Below are positions 19,104 to 27,254 of a stretch of 64,000 nucleotides of DNA, one piece after another. Each line of letters opens with the position of its first letter. Positions within the stretch are counted from its first letter, which is position 1. The translations under genes and the position numbers were made by a program. Source of the stretch: Lysobacter_C viscosus (GTDB taxonomy: Bacteria; Pseudomonadota; Gammaproteobacteria; Xanthomonadales; Xanthomonadaceae); the NCBI RefSeq assembly GCF_046600715.1, contig NZ_JBJMAV010000002.1, positions 248,001 to 312,000 of the forward strand. Reading direction: 5' to 3'. The notes below the pieces were generated by a model, which saw only the letters and a list, made by a program, of their open reading frames with translations, was not told the DNA's origin and searched no databases.

Positions 19104-20492
19104 ATGAAAGACGCCGCGATCCGTCGGCCCCGCGCGTACTTGCGCGTCGGCGCCACCGCGCTACTCCTTACCCTGACCCTCGGCTCGACGGCGCAGACGC
19201 CGGGCGCGGGTGTCGATCCGTCCGCCGTCGCGACCGTTTCGACGTCGTCGCTGGACGCGGCGCCCCCCGCCGCCGCCCCAGCACCGATCAAGCAGCCGCA
19301 GATACCGCTGTCGAGTGAGTTCGATGCCCGGCTGTTCGAGGCCGCGGCCCAGCAACTGGTTGCCGACCAGCGGGTTCCGGGCCTTGCGATGGCGATCGTC
19401 TACAACGGTCGCGTGCTGTCGGCGCGCGGCTACGGCATCACCGACGTGCAGGCGGCCGAGCCCGTCGATGCACACACGGTGTTCCGCCTTGCCTCGTTGT
19501 CCAAGGGCTTCGCGGGCACCCTGGCCGGGCTGCTGGTGAACGACGGTTCGATCCGCTGGGACAGCAAGCTGACCCAGTACCTGCCCGAGTTCCGCCTTCG
19601 GGATCCGTCCGCCGCCGAGCAGATCACGGTGGCCGACGTACTCAGCCACCGGGTAGGGCTGCGCCACCACAGCCTTGATCGCGACCTCGAGCAATACGTC
19701 GACTACCGCACGCTGACCCGCCGCCTGGCGGACGCACCGCTCAGCTGCCAGCCCGGTACGTGCTACGGCTACCAGAACATCGCCTTCAGCCTGATCGGTG
19801 ACGTTGCCTTTGCCGCCACCGGCACCTTCTACTCCCAAGCCGTGCAGCGCCGGCTGTTCAAGCCACTGGGCATGAACGACGCCAGCCTCGGGCTGGAGGG
19901 CATCCGTTCCAGCCCCCGCTGGGCCCGGCCGCACGTGCGCACCCGCGGCGGCTGGGTGTCGGTGACGCCCAAGCCCACCTACTACGAAGTCGCCCCCGCT
20001 GCGGGCGTCAATGCCAGCGCCAGCGACATGGCCCAGTGGCTTATCGCGCAGACCGGGCATCGTCCCGACGTACTGCCCGCGCCCCTGCTGGCCACGCTCC
20101 ATTCGCCGCTGGTGAATACGCCAGGCGAAATGCGCAGTTCCGCCTGGCGCCGTGAGCGACTGACCCGCGCCGGTTATGGCCTGGGTTGGCGTGTCTATGA
20201 TTACGCGGGGCACCAGCTGGTCTACCACGGTGGCGCGGTGCAGGGGTATCGCGGGGCGATCGCAATGCTGCCCGAGCGCGACTTCGGCGTAGCGGTGCTG
20301 TGGAATGGCGAGAGTGCGCTGCCGGCAGGCCTGCTGCCCAGCATCCTGGACAAGGCCATTGGCATGTCCTCGGGGGGACGCTGGTTGGACGTCGACTTCG
20401 AAGAGGCGTCGCTTTACGTCCAGTCCAACTTCGGCGCGCCCGGCGACAACCCCGGCAGCAACGCCAGCCGCGCAAGCGCTTCGCCGGAATAA
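19104..20492 (+). CDS. Secreted serine hydrolase of the beta-lactamase (class C-like) family
   Basis: The 462-residue protein has an N-terminal signal peptide (about 1-31) and a low-complexity Ala/Pro/Ser linker (about 35-68) before the catalytic domain. The active-site motifs are SLSK (131-134), a YQN triad motif in CYGYQNIAFSLIGD and HGGAVQGYRG near the end, in place of KTG. This fits the EstB/AmpC-like fold shared by esterases, D-aminopeptidases and true beta-lactamases. Beta-lactam hydrolysis is not implied. It is divergent from lemA. Confidence 0.88.
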   Translation: MKDAAIRRPRAYLRVGATALLLTLTLGSTAQTPGAGVDPSAVATVSTSSLDAAPPAAAPAPIKQPQIPLSSEFDARLFEAAAQQLVADQRVPGLAMAIVYNGRVLSARGYGITDVQAAEPVDAHTVFRLASLSKGFAGTLAGLLVNDGSIRWDSKLTQYLPEFRLRDPSAAEQITVADVLSHRVGLRHHSLDRDLEQYVDYRTLTRRLADAPLSCQPGTCYGYQNIAFSLIGDVAFAATGTFYSQAVQRRLFKPLGMNDASLGLEGIRSSPRWARPHVRTRGGWVSVTPKPTYYEVAPAAGVNASASDMAQWLIAQTGHRPDVLPAPLLATLHSPLVNTPGEMRSSAWRRERLTRAGYGLGWRVYDYAGHQLVYHGGAVQGYRGAIAMLPERDFGVAVLWNGESALPAGLLPSILDKAIGMSSGGRWLDVDFEEASLYVQSNFGAPGDNPGSNASRASASPE

Positions 20493-20870
20493 GCCGTCCT
20501 GGGGGACTGCCCTCGCGCGAAAGGCCGCGATGGTGGTTGGGCGCGCAGCTACGCTCGCGCCTTCAAGAACGTTTTTCCAAGCTCGTTGGGGGTACCCGAT
20601 GGGCGCCACTGTCGGCGAGGCCCATGGCGTTCTCATACCCCGTGCCGGACGGCGCCTTCGCGTAGCGGCGCTTGATGCCGTGACCCCACGGCTGACGGAC
20701 GGAATCACCGCCACGGTCGTTGCGCTCCGCCACCCTGCCCCCTCGCGACGCTTCCGTGCCAGGCATGCTCCCGGGAAGCGCTACGGCTGGAAACGGTGTC
20801 AATTCGCCTTCTGGCCGGTGGCGGATGCGAGCGCACATCACCTCGCGCTCCGTACGGCCGCTTCGCCCAT
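20493..20870. other. Intergenic stretch without a recognised gene
   Basis: This 378-base region lies between the serine hydrolase and the terminator of the histone-like gene. Open frames on both strands are short, start poorly and show no domain. Nothing RNA-like was recognised. Confidence 0.4.
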
Positions 20871-20908
20871 AAAAAACTCCCCTCCCGCCTGGGCTGCGGG
20901 AGGGGAGT
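20871..20908 (-). terminator. Rho-independent terminator of the histone-like gene
   Basis: A 13-base perfect stem (20876-20888 with 20896-20908) is followed, reading on the minus strand, by a T run (AAAAAA at 20871-20876 on the plus strand). It lies 32 bases beyond the stop codon. Confidence 0.92.
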
Positions 20909-20939
20909 CGATTACTGCAGTTCCGCTATCGGGTATTGC

Positions 20940-21515
20940 TTAGATCATCGGCGCCGGCGTCGCCGGCATTGCCGTTGGCGCAGACTTCTTGGTCGAACGC
21001 TTGGTCACCTTGCGGGCCGGCTTCTTGGCAGCGGCCTTCTTCGCCGGCGCCTTCCTGGCGGCGGCCTTCTTGGCTGGACGCTTGGCAGTCTTCTTTGCCG
21101 AAGCCTTCTTCGCCGTCTTCTTGGCGGCCGCCTTCTTGGCCGGACGCTTCGCGGTCGACTTCTTGGCGGTCTTCTTGGCCGAAGCCTTCTTCACCGTCTT
21201 CTTGGCGGCGGACTTCTTGGCTGGCCGCTTGGCGGTCTTCTTCGCGGCCTTCTTGGTCGAAGCCTTCTTCACCGTCTTCTTGGCGGACGACTTCTTGGTC
21301 GCCTTCTTGGCGGCGCTCTTGCGGGCGGTCTTCTTGACGGCCTTCTTTGCGGTCTTCTTCGCCGGACGCTTGGCCACCTTCTTGGTGGCCTTCTTCGCGG
21401 ACTTCTTCGCAGTTGCCTTCTTGGCTGCAGACTTCTTCGCAACCTTCTTTGCACCGGTCTTCTTCGTCGCCTTCTTGGCGGCGGGCTTCTTCTTCGCAGC
21501 TTTCTTAACGGCCAT
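20940..21515 (-). CDS. Histone H1-like Lys/Ala-rich DNA-binding protein
   Basis: A 191-residue protein composed almost wholly of Lys, Ala, Thr, Ser, Arg and Pro, in repeats such as AKKxAKK and KRPAKK. It resembles the C-terminal tail of histone H1 and bacterial relatives such as AlgP-type proteins. It should bind DNA or RNA non-specifically and affect nucleoid packing or global expression. The start ATG at 21515 has GAGGAG about 9 bases upstream. The C-terminus (SAPTAMPATPAPMI) is neutral. Repeats make the gene prone to length variation. A candidate small RNA ends about 170 bases upstream on the same strand. Confidence 0.9.
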   Translation of the reverse strand: MAVKKAAKKKPAAKKATKKTGAKKVAKKSAAKKATAKKSAKKATKKVAKRPAKKTAKKAVKKTARKSAAKKATKKSSAKKTVKKASTKKAAKKTAKRPAKKSAAKKTVKKASAKKTAKKSTAKRPAKKAAAKKTAKKASAKKTAKRPAKKAAARKAPAKKAAAKKPARKVTKRSTKKSAPTAMPATPAPMI

Positions 21516-21680
21516 GGGATGGCTCCTCGTCAGTGGTCTATCGGGGTGTACGGCCCAGTACAACCATTGCCACGGGCAAGCCCGCGGCCAACCGTCGACG
21601 CGCAGGTGCGCGTCGAAGCGGATCGAGCCCACGCCAAGTCGCGGCATGGCGGTACCGGCAATGCTGCCGGTACGCGGATA

Positions 21681-21901
21681 GCAAAAACCCGGGCCGCCAA
21701 CGAGGCAATCCGGGTTTGTTCGGTAACGCGCCTGGGTCCCTGGAATCGATTGAAAGCGACGGAGGCGAAAACCCGTGTGCGATTTTTCGAAGGGGGCAGG
21801 ACGCCCATGTCCACCGTTTTGAGTGTCCGGGTGGATTTCGATTTCGTACCGCGCGTTGTCGCGTTGTCTCGTATCACTCGTTTCCGCAGACACCTTGTGC
21901 T
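21681..21901 (-). ncRNA. Candidate small RNA or terminated leader
   Basis: On the minus strand a strong promoter (21936-21908) is followed about 200 bases later by an intrinsic terminator (21717-21683). No convincing reading frame lies between them; one GTG-initiated frame runs through the terminator and shows no domain. The predicted RNA is about 220 nt. It could be an independent small RNA or an attenuated leader for the histone-like gene. The family is not recognised. Confidence 0.4.
21683..21717 (-). terminator. Intrinsic terminator of the candidate small RNA
   Basis: AAACCCGG (21685-21692) pairs with CCGGGTTT (21710-21717), with an inner GCC/GGC stem. On the minus strand the stem ends in TTTTT. 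No protein gene ends just upstream, which is why it draws attention. Confidence 0.65.
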
Positions 21902-21907
21902 GCGCGA

Positions 21908-21936
21908 AACCTAATCAGGGCTTTTGCAAGTGTCAA
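21908..21936 (-). promoter_or_regulatory. Strong sigma-70 promoter, minus strand
   Basis: Reading leftward, TTGACA (21936-21931) is perfect and TAGGTT (21913-21908) follows after 17 bases. Perfect -35 boxes are rare in this G+C-rich genome. The start would be near 21901. Confidence 0.6.
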
Positions 21937-22341
21937 CAACCGGCAACTGCGGTTTTGCGCCCACCCTTCCTCTTCTGCTGCTGGGATTGAACTACTCCCT
22001 CCCCGCCCCGCGCGGCGTGCAATGAATCGCACCGACCGCACTGCAGTTTCCAAACCCATGATCGCCTTTGTTTGCAAGGCTTGCAGCGTTATGGATAAAT
22101 ATTGACCACTTTTCAATGTGGTGATTAATTGTCCAACAAGGGAAGTCAGGCACGACGGTACGGGGAGCCCATTTTCCTGCAGCGAACGTGCGATGGATCG
22201 ACGCTTTATCGCGCCGCACAAGCGCATCTGCGCGGAATTTGCGCAGCGCTCGCGGGGCATGCGTGACTTCAGACCTGGGCGTCATCGGCTGGGATGCCGC
22301 CCGTGCAACAGGGCGACCTCCACGCGGCTGGCTGGAGAGCC
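21937..22341. other. Gene-free region with AT-rich promoter-like island
   Basis: No convincing gene is seen. An AT-rich island at 22080-22135 stands out from its surroundings. It holds TTGACC-17-TTAATT on the plus strand (22102-22130) and TTGAAA-17-CATAAC on the minus strand (22116-22088), overlapping an imperfect palindrome CCACTTTTCAATGTGG. These may be overlapping divergent promoters; their products are not evident. Confidence 0.35.
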
Positions 22342-22374
22342 AAAAAAAAAGCCGGTCGCGCGAGGCGACCGGCT
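22342..22374 (-). terminator. Rho-independent terminator of gcvH
   Basis: AGCCGGTCGC (22350-22359) pairs with GCGACCGGCT (22365-22374); on the minus strand a run of nine T follows. It lies 28 bases beyond the gcvH stop. Confidence 0.95.
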
Positions 22375-22402
22375 GGGCGTGTTTCCGGGTGGATCGGCTG
22401 CT

Positions 22403-22798
22403 TCAGTGGTCGTCGTTCTCGAGCAGCTCGGCATAGTCGTCGGGGGAGAGCAATTCCTTGAGCTGTTCGGGTTCCTCGATCTCCAGGGTGAACAGCCAAC
22501 CCTCGCCGTAGGCATCCTCGTTGATCGTCTCGGGCTTGTCCGCCAGCGCGGCATTGACCTCGGAGACGGTGCCGCTGACCGGCGCGTACACGTCGGATGC
22601 CGCCTTGACCGACTCCACGACAGCACAGGCATTGCCGGCTTCGACGCGATCGCCGACGCCGGGCAGTTCAACGTACACGAGGTCGCCCAGCAGGCCCTGG
22701 GCGTGGTCTGAAATGCCGACGGTCACCTTGCCGTCGCCTTCGACGCGAGCCCACTCGTGGGACTTCAGGAACTTCAGGTCACCGGGGATCTCACTCAT
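22403..22798 (-). CDS. gcvH: Glycine cleavage system H protein
   Basis: A 131-residue lipoyl carrier that shuttles the aminomethyl group between the P, T and L proteins of glycine cleavage. The lipoylated lysine is K65 in VVESVKAASDVYAPVSG. Length and sequence are normal from SEIPGDLKFLKSHEW to ELLENDDH. GGAG lies 7 bases before the ATG. It follows gcvT by 64 bases and ends the operon at a strong terminator. gcvP is not in the window, so the P protein is encoded elsewhere. Confidence 0.98.
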   Translation of the reverse strand: MSEIPGDLKFLKSHEWARVEGDGKVTVGISDHAQGLLGDLVYVELPGVGDRVEAGNACAVVESVKAASDVYAPVSGTVSEVNAALADKPETINEDAYGEGWLFTLEIEEPEQLKELLSPDDYAELLENDDH

Positions 22799-22862
22799 GG
22801 GTTGCTCCGTGCCGTGCGGGTCTGGGGAAGGTGGGGGCAAGTGTAACGGGCAGGGGCGGCCG

Positions 22863-23981
22863 CTAGGCCAGCACCCCCTCCCGGGGCTGCCCGTCGCGGA
22901 CGAACGGGAAGCGCACCACGCGAACCGGCACCTCACGTCCGCGGATGTCGACGCGAACGCCGTCGCTGCCCGGGGGCAGTTCGCCCGCCGGCACCCTGGC
23001 AAAGGCGATGGCCTTGCCCAGCGTGGGCGAGAACGTCCCGGAGAGGATCTCACCGTCGCCCTGGGGCGTGAGGACCACTTGGCCATGGCGCAGGACGCCT
23101 TTCTCGTCCATCACCAGCGCGATCATCTGACGCGGGGCGCCGCCGGCCTTTTGCCGCTCAAGCACATCGCGGCCGATGAAGTCCCTGCCCTCGTCGAGCG
23201 CCACCGTCCACGCCAGTGCGGCTTCGTACGGCGACACGGTGTCGTCCATGTCCTGCCCGTAGAGGTTCAGGCCCGCCTCCAGTCGAAGCGTGTCGCGTGC
23301 CCCCAGCCCGGCCGGCCGCACCCCAGCTGCAAGCAGCGCGTCCCAAAGTGCGGCGGCCTTGTCCCCGGACACCACGATTTCGAAGCCGTCCTCGCCGGTG
23401 TACCCGGTGCGGGCGATGAACAGCGCGGTGCCGTCGGGCAGCTGCGCTTCGCCGGCGGCGAACTTGCCCAGCTTGCCGATGCGCTCCATGTCCTGGTCGC
23501 GCAGCAGGCCGATGACCTTCTCTCGCGCTGCGGGTCCCTGGACGGCGATCATTCCGTAGTCCGGCCGCTCGGTGACGGAGACGTCGAATGCAGCGGCCTG
23601 GCGGGTGATCCAGGCCAGGTCCTTCTCACGGGTGGCGGCATTCACCACCAGCCTGAAGGACGATTCGCCGACGAAGTAGACGATCAGGTCGTCGATGATC
23701 CCGCCGCTTTCGTTGAGCATGCAGGTGTACAGCGCCTTGCCGGGCTTCTTGAGCTTGTCGACGGAGTTGGCCAGCAGGCGGCGCAGGAACTCGCGCACGC
23801 GATTGCCTTCCAGGTCGACCACGGTCATGTGGCTGACATCGAACATGCCGGCGTCGCGGCGGACCTGGTGGTGCTCCTCGATCTGCGACCCGTAGTGGAT
23901 GGGCATGTCCCACCCGCCGAAGTCGACCATCTTCGCGCCAAGCGCGCGGTGGCTTTCGTTGAGGATCGTCTTGCGGGTCAT
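22863..23981 (-). CDS. gcvT: Glycine cleavage system T protein (aminomethyltransferase)
   Basis: A normal-length 372-residue folate enzyme that transfers the methylene group from the H-protein arm to tetrahydrofolate, releasing ammonia. Typical segments are LGAKMVDFGGWDMPIHYGSQIEEHHQVR at the start, GMFDVSHM and the Asp-containing TGYTGEDGFEIV. It is the first gene of gcvT-gcvH. I looked for a glycine riboswitch in the 138 bases upstream and saw none. Confidence 0.98.
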   Translation of the reverse strand: MTRKTILNESHRALGAKMVDFGGWDMPIHYGSQIEEHHQVRRDAGMFDVSHMTVVDLEGNRVREFLRRLLANSVDKLKKPGKALYTCMLNESGGIIDDLIVYFVGESSFRLVVNAATREKDLAWITRQAAAFDVSVTERPDYGMIAVQGPAAREKVIGLLRDQDMERIGKLGKFAAGEAQLPDGTALFIARTGYTGEDGFEIVVSGDKAAALWDALLAAGVRPAGLGARDTLRLEAGLNLYGQDMDDTVSPYEAALAWTVALDEGRDFIGRDVLERQKAGGAPRQMIALVMDEKGVLRHGQVVLTPQGDGEILSGTFSPTLGKAIAFARVPAGELPPGSDGVRVDIRGREVPVRVVRFPFVRDGQPREGVLA

Positions 23982-24119
23982 CGGCCGGCCTCGGGAACGT
24001 GGGCCGGCGATTATCCCAGATGGCGCAGGGCACGCACCGTCGCCGCGGCGCCGGCCGTTCCATTGCCGGGCTCGCCGGCCGCCTTGCCAAGACCTTCGCG
24101 AAGGCGGCGGCGAGCCGCT

Positions 24120-24569
24120 TCAGTCGTGCGAGAACTCGACCCGCAGGGTCATCCCGTCGATGGAGACCACCCGCACCACCGTGCCCATCGGCATGTCGGG
24201 GCCGGCCACGTCGTAGAACGCGTCACCGATCTTGACCCGACCGCGACCATCGACGATGGCCCGCTCCAGCGGCCCCACCCATCCGACCAGTTGCTGTCCG
24301 CGCCGGTTGAGGTCGGGCCGGTCGCTCTGCCGCTCGTGACCGCGCCCCCGGAACCAGGTGCGGTAGACCTGGATGGAGACGAAGCTGAGCACCACGAACG
24401 CGGCGATCTGGAACAGTACCGACAGCCCCGGCGCCACCAGCACCATCACGAACACCGCCGCGGCGGCGATCCCGAGCCACAGCATGAAGGCGCCGGGCGC
24501 CAACGCCTCGGCCGCGAACAACAGCAGCGCGACCGCGCCCCACGAAACCGCCTGCCAGTCCCACTGCAT
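24120..24569 (-). CDS. NfeD-like membrane protein
   Basis: A 149-residue protein with two or three N-terminal membrane helices (about 8-68) and a C-terminal OB-fold domain (about 85-149, QLVGWVGPLERAIVDGRGRVKIGD). This is the short NfeD form that partners SPFH proteins in membrane microdomains. The SPFH gene ends 3 bases upstream, so the two are cotranscribed and probably translationally coupled. Confidence 0.92.
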   Translation of the reverse strand: MQWDWQAVSWGAVALLLFAAEALAPGAFMLWLGIAAAAVFVMVLVAPGLSVLFQIAAFVVLSFVSIQVYRTWFRGRGHERQSDRPDLNRRGQQLVGWVGPLERAIVDGRGRVKIGDAFYDVAGPDMPMGTVVRVVSIDGMTLRVEFSHD

Positions 24570-24572
24570 CGG

Positions 24573-25541
24573 TCAGCTCCCGGCACGCGGCGGTGGCGGC
24601 GCCGGGCGCATGCTTGCCGAGCCCGACGGCAGGTCCAGGGCCTGCTTGGCCAGCTCGGCGATCCCGCCGAGCGAACCGATGACGCCCGCCGACTCCATCG
24701 GCATCATCACGAACTTCTGGTTCGGTGCCTCGGCCAGGGCCTTGAACGCCTCGATGTACTTCTGCGCGACGAAGTAATTGATGGCCTGCACGTTGCCGGC
24801 GGAGATTGCGTCCGACACCATCCGCGTCGCGTTGGCCTCGGCCTCGGCCAAGCGCTCGCGGGCCTCGGCCTCGCGGTAGGCGGCTTCCTTCTCACCCTCG
24901 GCTTCGAGGATCGCGGCCTGCTTGTCGCCTTCGGCGCGCAGGATCGCGGACTGGCGATGGCCCTCGGCCTCCAGGATCACCGCCCGGCGGTCGCGCTCGG
25001 CTTTCATCTGCCGGCCCATCGAATCGATGAGGTCGCGCGGTGGCTGGATGTCGCGGATCTCGATCCGATTGACCTTGATACCCCACGGGTTGGTCGCGTT
25101 GTCGACCACCCCGAGCAGCTGGGCATTGATCGCCTCGCGGTTCGACAGCGATTCGTCCAGGTCCATCGAGCCGATCACGGTGCGGATGTTGGTCTGCACC
25201 AGCGCGATCGTCGCCAGCTCCAGGTTGTGGACCTCGTAGGCGGCCTTGGCGGCGTCAAGTACGTGGAAGAACACCACGCCATCGACTTTAACCACCGCGT
25301 TGTCCTTGGTGATGACGTCCTGGCTCGGCACGTCCAGCACCTGCTCCATCACGTTGATCTTGCGGCCGACGCCGTAGACCACCGGAAACAGGAAGTGCAG
25401 GCCCGGCTGCATGGTGTGGGTGTACTTGCCGAAGCGCTCGACCGTCCACTCGTACCCCTGTGGCACCACCCGGACCGTCTTGAACAGCAGCACGATGCCG
25501 GCCAACAGCAGCACCAGCGCAAGAACCGTCCCCATCTCCAT
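24573..25541 (-). CDS. SPFH/stomatin-like membrane protein (QmcA type)
   Basis: A 322-residue protein with one N-terminal membrane segment (about 3-21), an SPFH domain (about 25-190, VPQGYEWTVERFGKYTHTMQPGLHF and KVNRIEIRDIQPP) and a long charged coiled-coil (about 195-250) rich in AEGxxQAAILEAEGE repeats. Such proteins oligomerise in membrane microdomains and modulate FtsH-type proteolysis. The start at 25541 is chosen because GGGGAGGG lies about 9 bases upstream and the membrane helix follows at once. It is the first gene of the pair with the NfeD-like gene. Confidence 0.93.
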   Translation of the reverse strand: MEMGTVLALVLLLAGIVLLFKTVRVVPQGYEWTVERFGKYTHTMQPGLHFLFPVVYGVGRKINVMEQVLDVPSQDVITKDNAVVKVDGVVFFHVLDAAKAAYEVHNLELATIALVQTNIRTVIGSMDLDESLSNREAINAQLLGVVDNATNPWGIKVNRIEIRDIQPPRDLIDSMGRQMKAERDRRAVILEAEGHRQSAILRAEGDKQAAILEAEGEKEAAYREAEARERLAEAEANATRMVSDAISAGNVQAINYFVAQKYIEAFKALAEAPNQKFVMMPMESAGVIGSLGGIAELAKQALDLPSGSASMRPAPPPPRAGS

Positions 25542-25668
25542 CGATCCGCCCTCCCCGGTTGTCGCTGGAGTATAGGCCGGCCCGACCGCAGCGCCGGCTG
25601 CCCGCGCGCCGCGAGGCACCGCCCCGGGCGGCCCGCTGTTCGGCACGGATCAGGCGCTGGCCGACCGC

Positions 25669-25881
25669 CTACTTGGTCAGGATCAGTTTGTCGTTGCGCG
25701 TGTGGCGCAACCGGTAGGTTTCGCCGCCGTGGCGGATCAGGACCTCGCGATGGCCGCGCAGCAGAGCACCACTGTCAACGTGGCCCGACGTCGCTGCGAA
25801 GGTCACCACGGAACCTGTACGGCAGGGGGCACTAGCAGGCTGGCGGAGAACGAGGGTCGGACGCTGGGGCATGGGGGGCAT
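25669..25881 (-). CDS. hemP: Hemin uptake protein HemP
   Basis: A 70-residue protein whose C-terminal half (LLRGHREVLIRHGGETYRLRHTRNDKLILTK, read in parts) is typical of HemP. HemP is a small iron-regulated protein tied to heme uptake; in several bacteria it activates the heme receptor gene. The start is placed at 25881, or 25872, because a Fur-box-like promoter overlaps the upstream in-frame codons. No hemA/hmu receptor follows; the next gene leftward is the SPFH gene, 127 bases away. Confidence 0.85.
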   Translation of the reverse strand: MPPMPQRPTLVLRQPASAPCRTGSVVTFAATSGHVDSGALLRGHREVLIRHGGETYRLRHTRNDKLILTK

Positions 25882-25909
25882 GGGGACGGCTCGGTGGGAA
25901 TCCGCCTTG

Positions 25910-25937
25910 ATGATAACCATTCTCATTTGCGCGGCAA
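25910..25937 (-). promoter_or_regulatory. hemP promoter with Fur box
   Basis: On the minus strand TTGCCG (25937-25932) and TATCAT (25915-25910) are 16 bases apart. The -10 lies within a Fur-like site (25912-25930) that matches 13 of 19 bases of the GATAATGATAATCATTATC consensus. Repression by Fur-Fe(II) is therefore expected. Confidence 0.65.
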
Positions 25938-26125
25938 GTGTCCGCGTTGCGGCGGCGCCCGACCGCGGTCGGGGCGACGTGTGGGCCCCCGTAATCCGGC
26001 GTCGCCTCCACACCACGTGTGACCGGCGCGCGCGGGCCAGTCCGCGCGAGACGGTCGCCACCCGCCGCCCCGGGGAGGCAGGCATTCTCCGGACAGCCGG
26101 GTGACGGCCCAATGCAGTTGCCCGG

Positions 26126-27091
26126 CTACTCCGCCGCCGCTTCCAGCCTTCGCCAGTCGCTCTCGCCCAGGCGGTCGATCCACTGCAGCGCCGACAGGTT
26201 CTGCAACAGCTGCTCAGGGCCACTCGCGCCCAGGATTACCGACGAGACGTGCGGGTTGCGAAGGCACCAGGCGATGGCGAGCGACGCCGGCGGTGCGTCG
26301 AACCCGGCCGCCAGCGCAGTGAAGGCCCGCGCGCGCTCCAGCCGGCGCTCGTCGCTGCTGCCGAACACGATCCGCTGCAGCCATCCCTCGCGGCCAAGCC
26401 GCGTGTCCTCGGGCACGCCACCGTTGTACTTGCCGGTGAGCAGCCCGGAGGCGAGCGGAGAGTAGGTTGTCGTGCCCAGGCCGAGTTCGGCGTAGAGCGC
26501 GGCGTACTCGAGTTCCACGCGCTCGCGATGCAGCAGGTTGTACTGCGGCTGCTCCATCGTCGGCGGGTGCAGGTGGTGGGTGCGGGCGACCTTGTGTGCT
26601 TCGCGGATCAGGGCGGCGGGCCACTCCGACGTCCCCCAGTACAGGACCTTGCCCTGGCGGATCAGTGCATCCATTGCCCACACCGTCTCCGCGACGGGCG
26701 TCTCGGGATCGGGACGGTGGCAGTAGTAGAGGTCCAGGCAGTCCACCCGCAGTCTCGCCAGCGCACCGTGGCACGCATCGGTCACGTGCTTGCGCGACAG
26801 GCCCTTCTGGGTGGGTCGCGGGTCGCTGGCCGATCCGAACATGACCTTGCTCGACACGCAGAAGCCGTCGCGGGGAAGCCGCAGGTCGGCGATGACATCG
26901 CCCATCACCCGTTCGGCCTCGCCGTTGGCGTAGCCCTCCGCGTTGTCGAAGAAGTTGACCCCGTGGTCCCAGGCCGTCGCCACCAGTTCACGCGCGGTCG
27001 AGCGACCTATCTGGGAACCGAACGTCACCCACGCCCCCAGCGACAACGCCGACAGCTGCAGGCCAGAGGCACCCAGGCGGCGGTACTGCAT
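26126..27091 (-). CDS. Aldo/keto reductase, Kv-beta-like
   Basis: A 321-residue TIM-barrel NADPH-dependent reductase. The catalytic tetrad is visible: Asp and Tyr in FFDNAEGYANGEAE, Lys in VSSKVMF and His in DLYYCHRPDPE. Sequence features (SLGAWVTFGSQI, QPQYNLLHRERVE) place it with the voltage-gated potassium channel beta-subunit/YghZ type. The start at 27091 has GGAG 7 bases upstream. Substrates are probably aldehydes. It is divergent from the GDT1 gene. Confidence 0.93.
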   Translation of the reverse strand: MQYRRLGASGLQLSALSLGAWVTFGSQIGRSTARELVATAWDHGVNFFDNAEGYANGEAERVMGDVIADLRLPRDGFCVSSKVMFGSASDPRPTQKGLSRKHVTDACHGALARLRVDCLDLYYCHRPDPETPVAETVWAMDALIRQGKVLYWGTSEWPAALIREAHKVARTHHLHPPTMEQPQYNLLHRERVELEYAALYAELGLGTTTYSPLASGLLTGKYNGGVPEDTRLGREGWLQRIVFGSSDERRLERARAFTALAAGFDAPPASLAIAWCLRNPHVSSVILGASGPEQLLQNLSALQWIDRLGESDWRRLEAAAE

Positions 27092-27254
27092 GGCGGACTC
27101 CACGATCGGGACGGCCACGCAGTGTAGCCAAGCCCCCGGCCGCGCTGCACATGCGCCGATACAATGAGAGCGGCCGACCGTGCGGGCGGCAGCCTTCCCT
27201 GCATGCCAGCCGGATGGAGGCCGCAGCACCCCGTTGGACGCAACCGGAACCGGC

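Noticed and set aside
19104..20492. Beta-lactamase resistance gene
   Set aside because: SxxK and YxN are present but the last motif is HGG and not KTG; esterase or peptidase activity is as likely, so resistance is not claimed.
21530..21877. GTG-initiated frame of 115 codons on the minus strand
   Set aside because: It runs through an intrinsic terminator, shows no domain and ends just upstream of the histone-like start.
23982..24119. Glycine riboswitch before gcvT
   Set aside because: No tandem aptamer core or typical GGA/CCGAAGG segments are visible in the 138-base gap.
22521..25835. Open frame of about 1100 codons on the plus strand
   Set aside because: It runs antisense through gcvH, gcvT, the NfeD-like and SPFH genes, all well identified on the other strand.
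27167..27254. yybP-ykoY manganese riboswitch before the GDT1 gene
   Set aside because: The leader is short and I do not find the GGGGAGTAG core or its partner strand.
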